Shown here: piece by piece, positions 5,204 to 5,959 of the stretch
How positions within the stretch are numbered: position 1 is the stretch's first letter
Layout of the letters: each line of letters starts with the position of its first letter
NCBI GenBank assembly: GCA_014799855.1
Contig: JAAVHG010000052.1
Coordinates: forward strand, 1 to 5,959
Length of the DNA stretch: 5,959 bases
From: Oscillibacter sp.
GTDB lineage: Bacteria > Bacillota > Clostridia > Oscillospirales > Oscillospiraceae
Reading direction: 5' to 3'
Position numbers and translations under genes: made by a program
Notes under the pieces: model-generated
What the model was told of the DNA's origin: nothing
The model's input: the letters and a program-made list of their open reading frames with translations, nothing else
Databases searched by the model: none

Positions 5204-5624
5204 CGTCTTCCCGCCGCTCTCCCTCGGCCATCAAATCGGCCAGGGTGCAGCGGTCGATATACCCGTTGACCACGGCGTAAAGCCCGGTCCAGAAATCCAA
5301 AGTGGGGCACTGGGCGCTGCGCTGGCAGTGGTTTTCCCCCTCGCTGAGGCAGGCCACAGGGGCGAGATTTCCCTCCGTCAAACGCAGAATGGAGCCAACG
5401 GTGTACTCCTCCGGGAGCCGGGTCAGGCGGTAGCCTCCCTGAGCGCCCCGGCCGCTTTGCAGAAGCCCCGCACGGGCCAGAATCCCGGCAATCTGTTCCA
5501 GATATTTCAGGGAAACGCCCTGCCGGACGGCGGCGTCCCGCAGAGAGACATAGCCCTCCTGATCGTGGGCGGCCACGTCGGTCATCAGCCGAAGGGCGTA
5601 CCGACCCTTTGTGGAGATTTTCAT
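5193..5624 (-). CDS. Rrf2-family transcriptional regulator (IscR/CymR-like)
   Basis: This 143-aa protein opens with MKISTKGRYALRLMTDVAAH, the hallmark of Rrf2 winged-helix regulators. The recognition region is SLRDAAVRQGVSLKYLEQIA (27-46), followed by the wing GRGAQGGYRLTR (58-69). Three cysteines, C92, C100 and C106, in CLSEGENHC-QRSAQC resemble the [2Fe-2S] ligands of IscR and NsrR, although the first gap (7 residues) is longer than IscR's five. A regulator of iron-sulfur assembly, cysteine metabolism or redox/NO response is likely; which one cannot be decided. The start is ATG 5624..5622 with AGGAGGT 6 nt upstream. In Clostridia a cysteine desulfurase gene often follows such a regulator; here the IS end lies about 20 bp after the stop, so that neighbour is absent or displaced. 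A dyad overlaps its -10 box. The reading frame is intact and GC-rich, unlike the mobile region. Confidence 0.92.
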   Translation of the reverse strand: MKISTKGRYALRLMTDVAAHDQEGYVSLRDAAVRQGVSLKYLEQIAGILARAGLLQSGRGAQGGYRLTRLPEEYTVGSILRLTEGNLAPVACLSEGENHCQRSAQCPTLDFWTGLYAVVNGYIDRCTLADLMAEGERREDAEA

Positions 5625-5649
5625 CCGCGCACCTCCTCGTCTCTTTTCC

Positions 5650-5667
5650 CCCTATTCTGCCATAGGG
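5650..5667. promoter_or_regulatory. Candidate operator dyad over the rrf2 -10 box
   Basis: CCCTAT (5650-5655) and ATAGGG (5662-5667) are perfect 6-bp inverted arms around a 6-bp centre. The dyad covers the -10 box, so a bound dimer would block the polymerase. Rrf2 proteins commonly autoregulate through such dyads. That this protein binds here is inference. Confidence 0.45.
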
Positions 5668-5682
5668 ATTTTTAAATTTCAA
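5654..5682 (-). promoter_or_regulatory. Promoter of the Rrf2-family gene
   Basis: On the minus strand TTGAAA (5682..5677; 5 of 6 to consensus) is separated by exactly 17 bp from CAGAAT (5659..5654; 4 of 6). Initiation would fall near 5647, leaving a short leader with the AGGAGGT ribosome site. The imperfect -10 is typical of a regulated promoter. Confidence 0.55.
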
Positions 5683-5739
5683 CACCTTTTTCACGTCCAA
5701 CCGAGTATCCCGCCCAGGCGGCCATCGGTCCGAACCCTC

Positions 5740-5769
5740 TGGACGAAGCGGTCCCGGCCGGCGTATACT
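5740..5769 (+). promoter_or_regulatory. Possible promoter for the downstream LytTR-like gene
   Basis: TATACT (5764-5769; 5 of 6) is preceded after 18 bp by TGGACG (5740-5745; 4 of 6). Initiation near 5776 would give a leader of about 120 nt containing the two hairpins at 5814-5855. The -35 match is weak. It is arranged divergently from the rrf2 promoter. Confidence 0.4.
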
Positions 5770-5813
5770 AAGGCCATGGTCAACCGAAATGGACTATTCT
5801 AATCCTGCTCAAT

Positions 5814-5863
5814 CCCCATTAGCGTAAAACGCAATGGGGGGACCGCGAAAGCGGTGGTGCGTT
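5814..5863 (+). ncRNA. Structured 5' leader, candidate cis-regulatory RNA
   Basis: The first stem is CCCCATT (5814-5820) with AATGGGG (5833-5839), continuing past one bulged A into GCGT/ACGC with an AAA loop. A second stem, ACCGC-GAAA-GCGGT (5842-5855), is capped by a GNRA tetraloop. AACGCA (5828-5833), in the first stem, is also perfectly complementary to TGCGTT (5858-5863), which offers an alternative pairing that would open the first stem. The second position lies about 20 nt before the ribosome site AGGAGG (5884-5889). I could not match it to a known riboswitch class. No T-tract is present, so any control would be on translation. Confidence 0.4.
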
Positions 5864-5897
5864 GACTATAGCAAAGCGGACAAAGGAGGCGTGCGGC

Positions 5898-5959
5898 TTG
5901 GAGGTGCGGATCGAAATCGACCCGGAGCGGCGGGACGTGGCGGTGGTCGTCTACGCCCC
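5898..5959 (+). CDS. Probable LytTR-family DNA-binding protein, N-terminal fragment
   Basis: The frame starts at TTG 5898, with AGGAGG (5884-5889) 8 nt upstream, and runs off the window after 20 codons. The visible sequence MEVRIEIDPERRDVAVVVYA (TTG read as Met) resembles the opening of small Clostridia LytTR-domain regulators, which start with a beta strand followed by D-P and a second strand. LytTR proteins bind DNA and often control their own or neighbouring genes. With only 20 residues the family call is tentative; the presence of a coding start is better supported by the ribosome site, the open frame and the GC-rich third positions. An alternative GTG start two codons later is possible but farther from the ribosome site. 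A structured leader precedes it. Confidence 0.55.
   Translation, partial: MEVRIEIDPERRDVAVVVYA

Noticed and set aside
5035..5700. 221-codon frame on the minus strand and 193-codon frame on the plus strand across rrf2
   Set aside because: Both are shadows of the GC-rich rrf2 gene; their translations are Arg/Gly/Pro-rich and cross the IS boundary.

Overview
The window looks like part of a gut-type Firmicutes (Clostridia/Oscillospiraceae-like) chromosome carrying a decayed mobile region. The evidence is the Clostridia-style MobC/relaxase pair, an IS5-family element, an AbiE toxin-antitoxin pair, and a GC-rich right flank with an Rrf2 regulator and the start of a probable LytTR protein. The genus is inferred from protein style and composition only.

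Layout. Positions 1-1563 (minus strand) hold an operon: abiEi antitoxin, abiEii toxin (ATGA overlap), then the first 32 codons of an unrecognised third gene that leaves the window. A promoter with perfect -35 and -10 hexamers and 17-bp spacing lies at 1599-1627, with a 12-bp palindrome between it and the start codon. Positions 1628-2596 hold no gene but are highly structured: an AT-rich hairpin, a plus-strand promoter followed by a long hairpin with a T-tract (leader or small RNA, possibly an attenuator), an array of six hairpins with centres alternating about 42 and 28 bp apart, and a GC-rich hairpin cluster that is a candidate oriT.

Positions 2597-4345 are the remains of a mobilization module: an intact mobC, a relaxase pseudogene (two frameshifts plus an internal deletion that removes the metal-binding histidine motif), and a frameshifted gene of unknown function translationally coupled to it. 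Positions about 4355-5174 are an IS5-family insertion sequence whose transposase is split over two frames at an A_AAA_AAA slippery heptamer. Positions 5175-5959 look like host chromosome: an Rrf2-family (IscR-like) regulator on the minus strand with a dyad over its promoter and, divergently, a structured leader followed by the start of a probable LytTR DNA-binding protein.

How the parts fit. AbiEi probably represses its own operon and counteracts AbiEii, a post-segregational or phage-defence module. MobC and the relaxase would have acted at an oriT upstream of mobC, but the relaxase is broken, so self-directed mobilization is probably lost unless a relaxase acts in trans. The IS right end lies about 20 bp past the Rrf2 stop, so it, or the element it sits in, marks the boundary with the GC-rich flank and has replaced whatever followed Rrf2. 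The most unusual signal is the regularly spaced six-hairpin array at 2176-2378.
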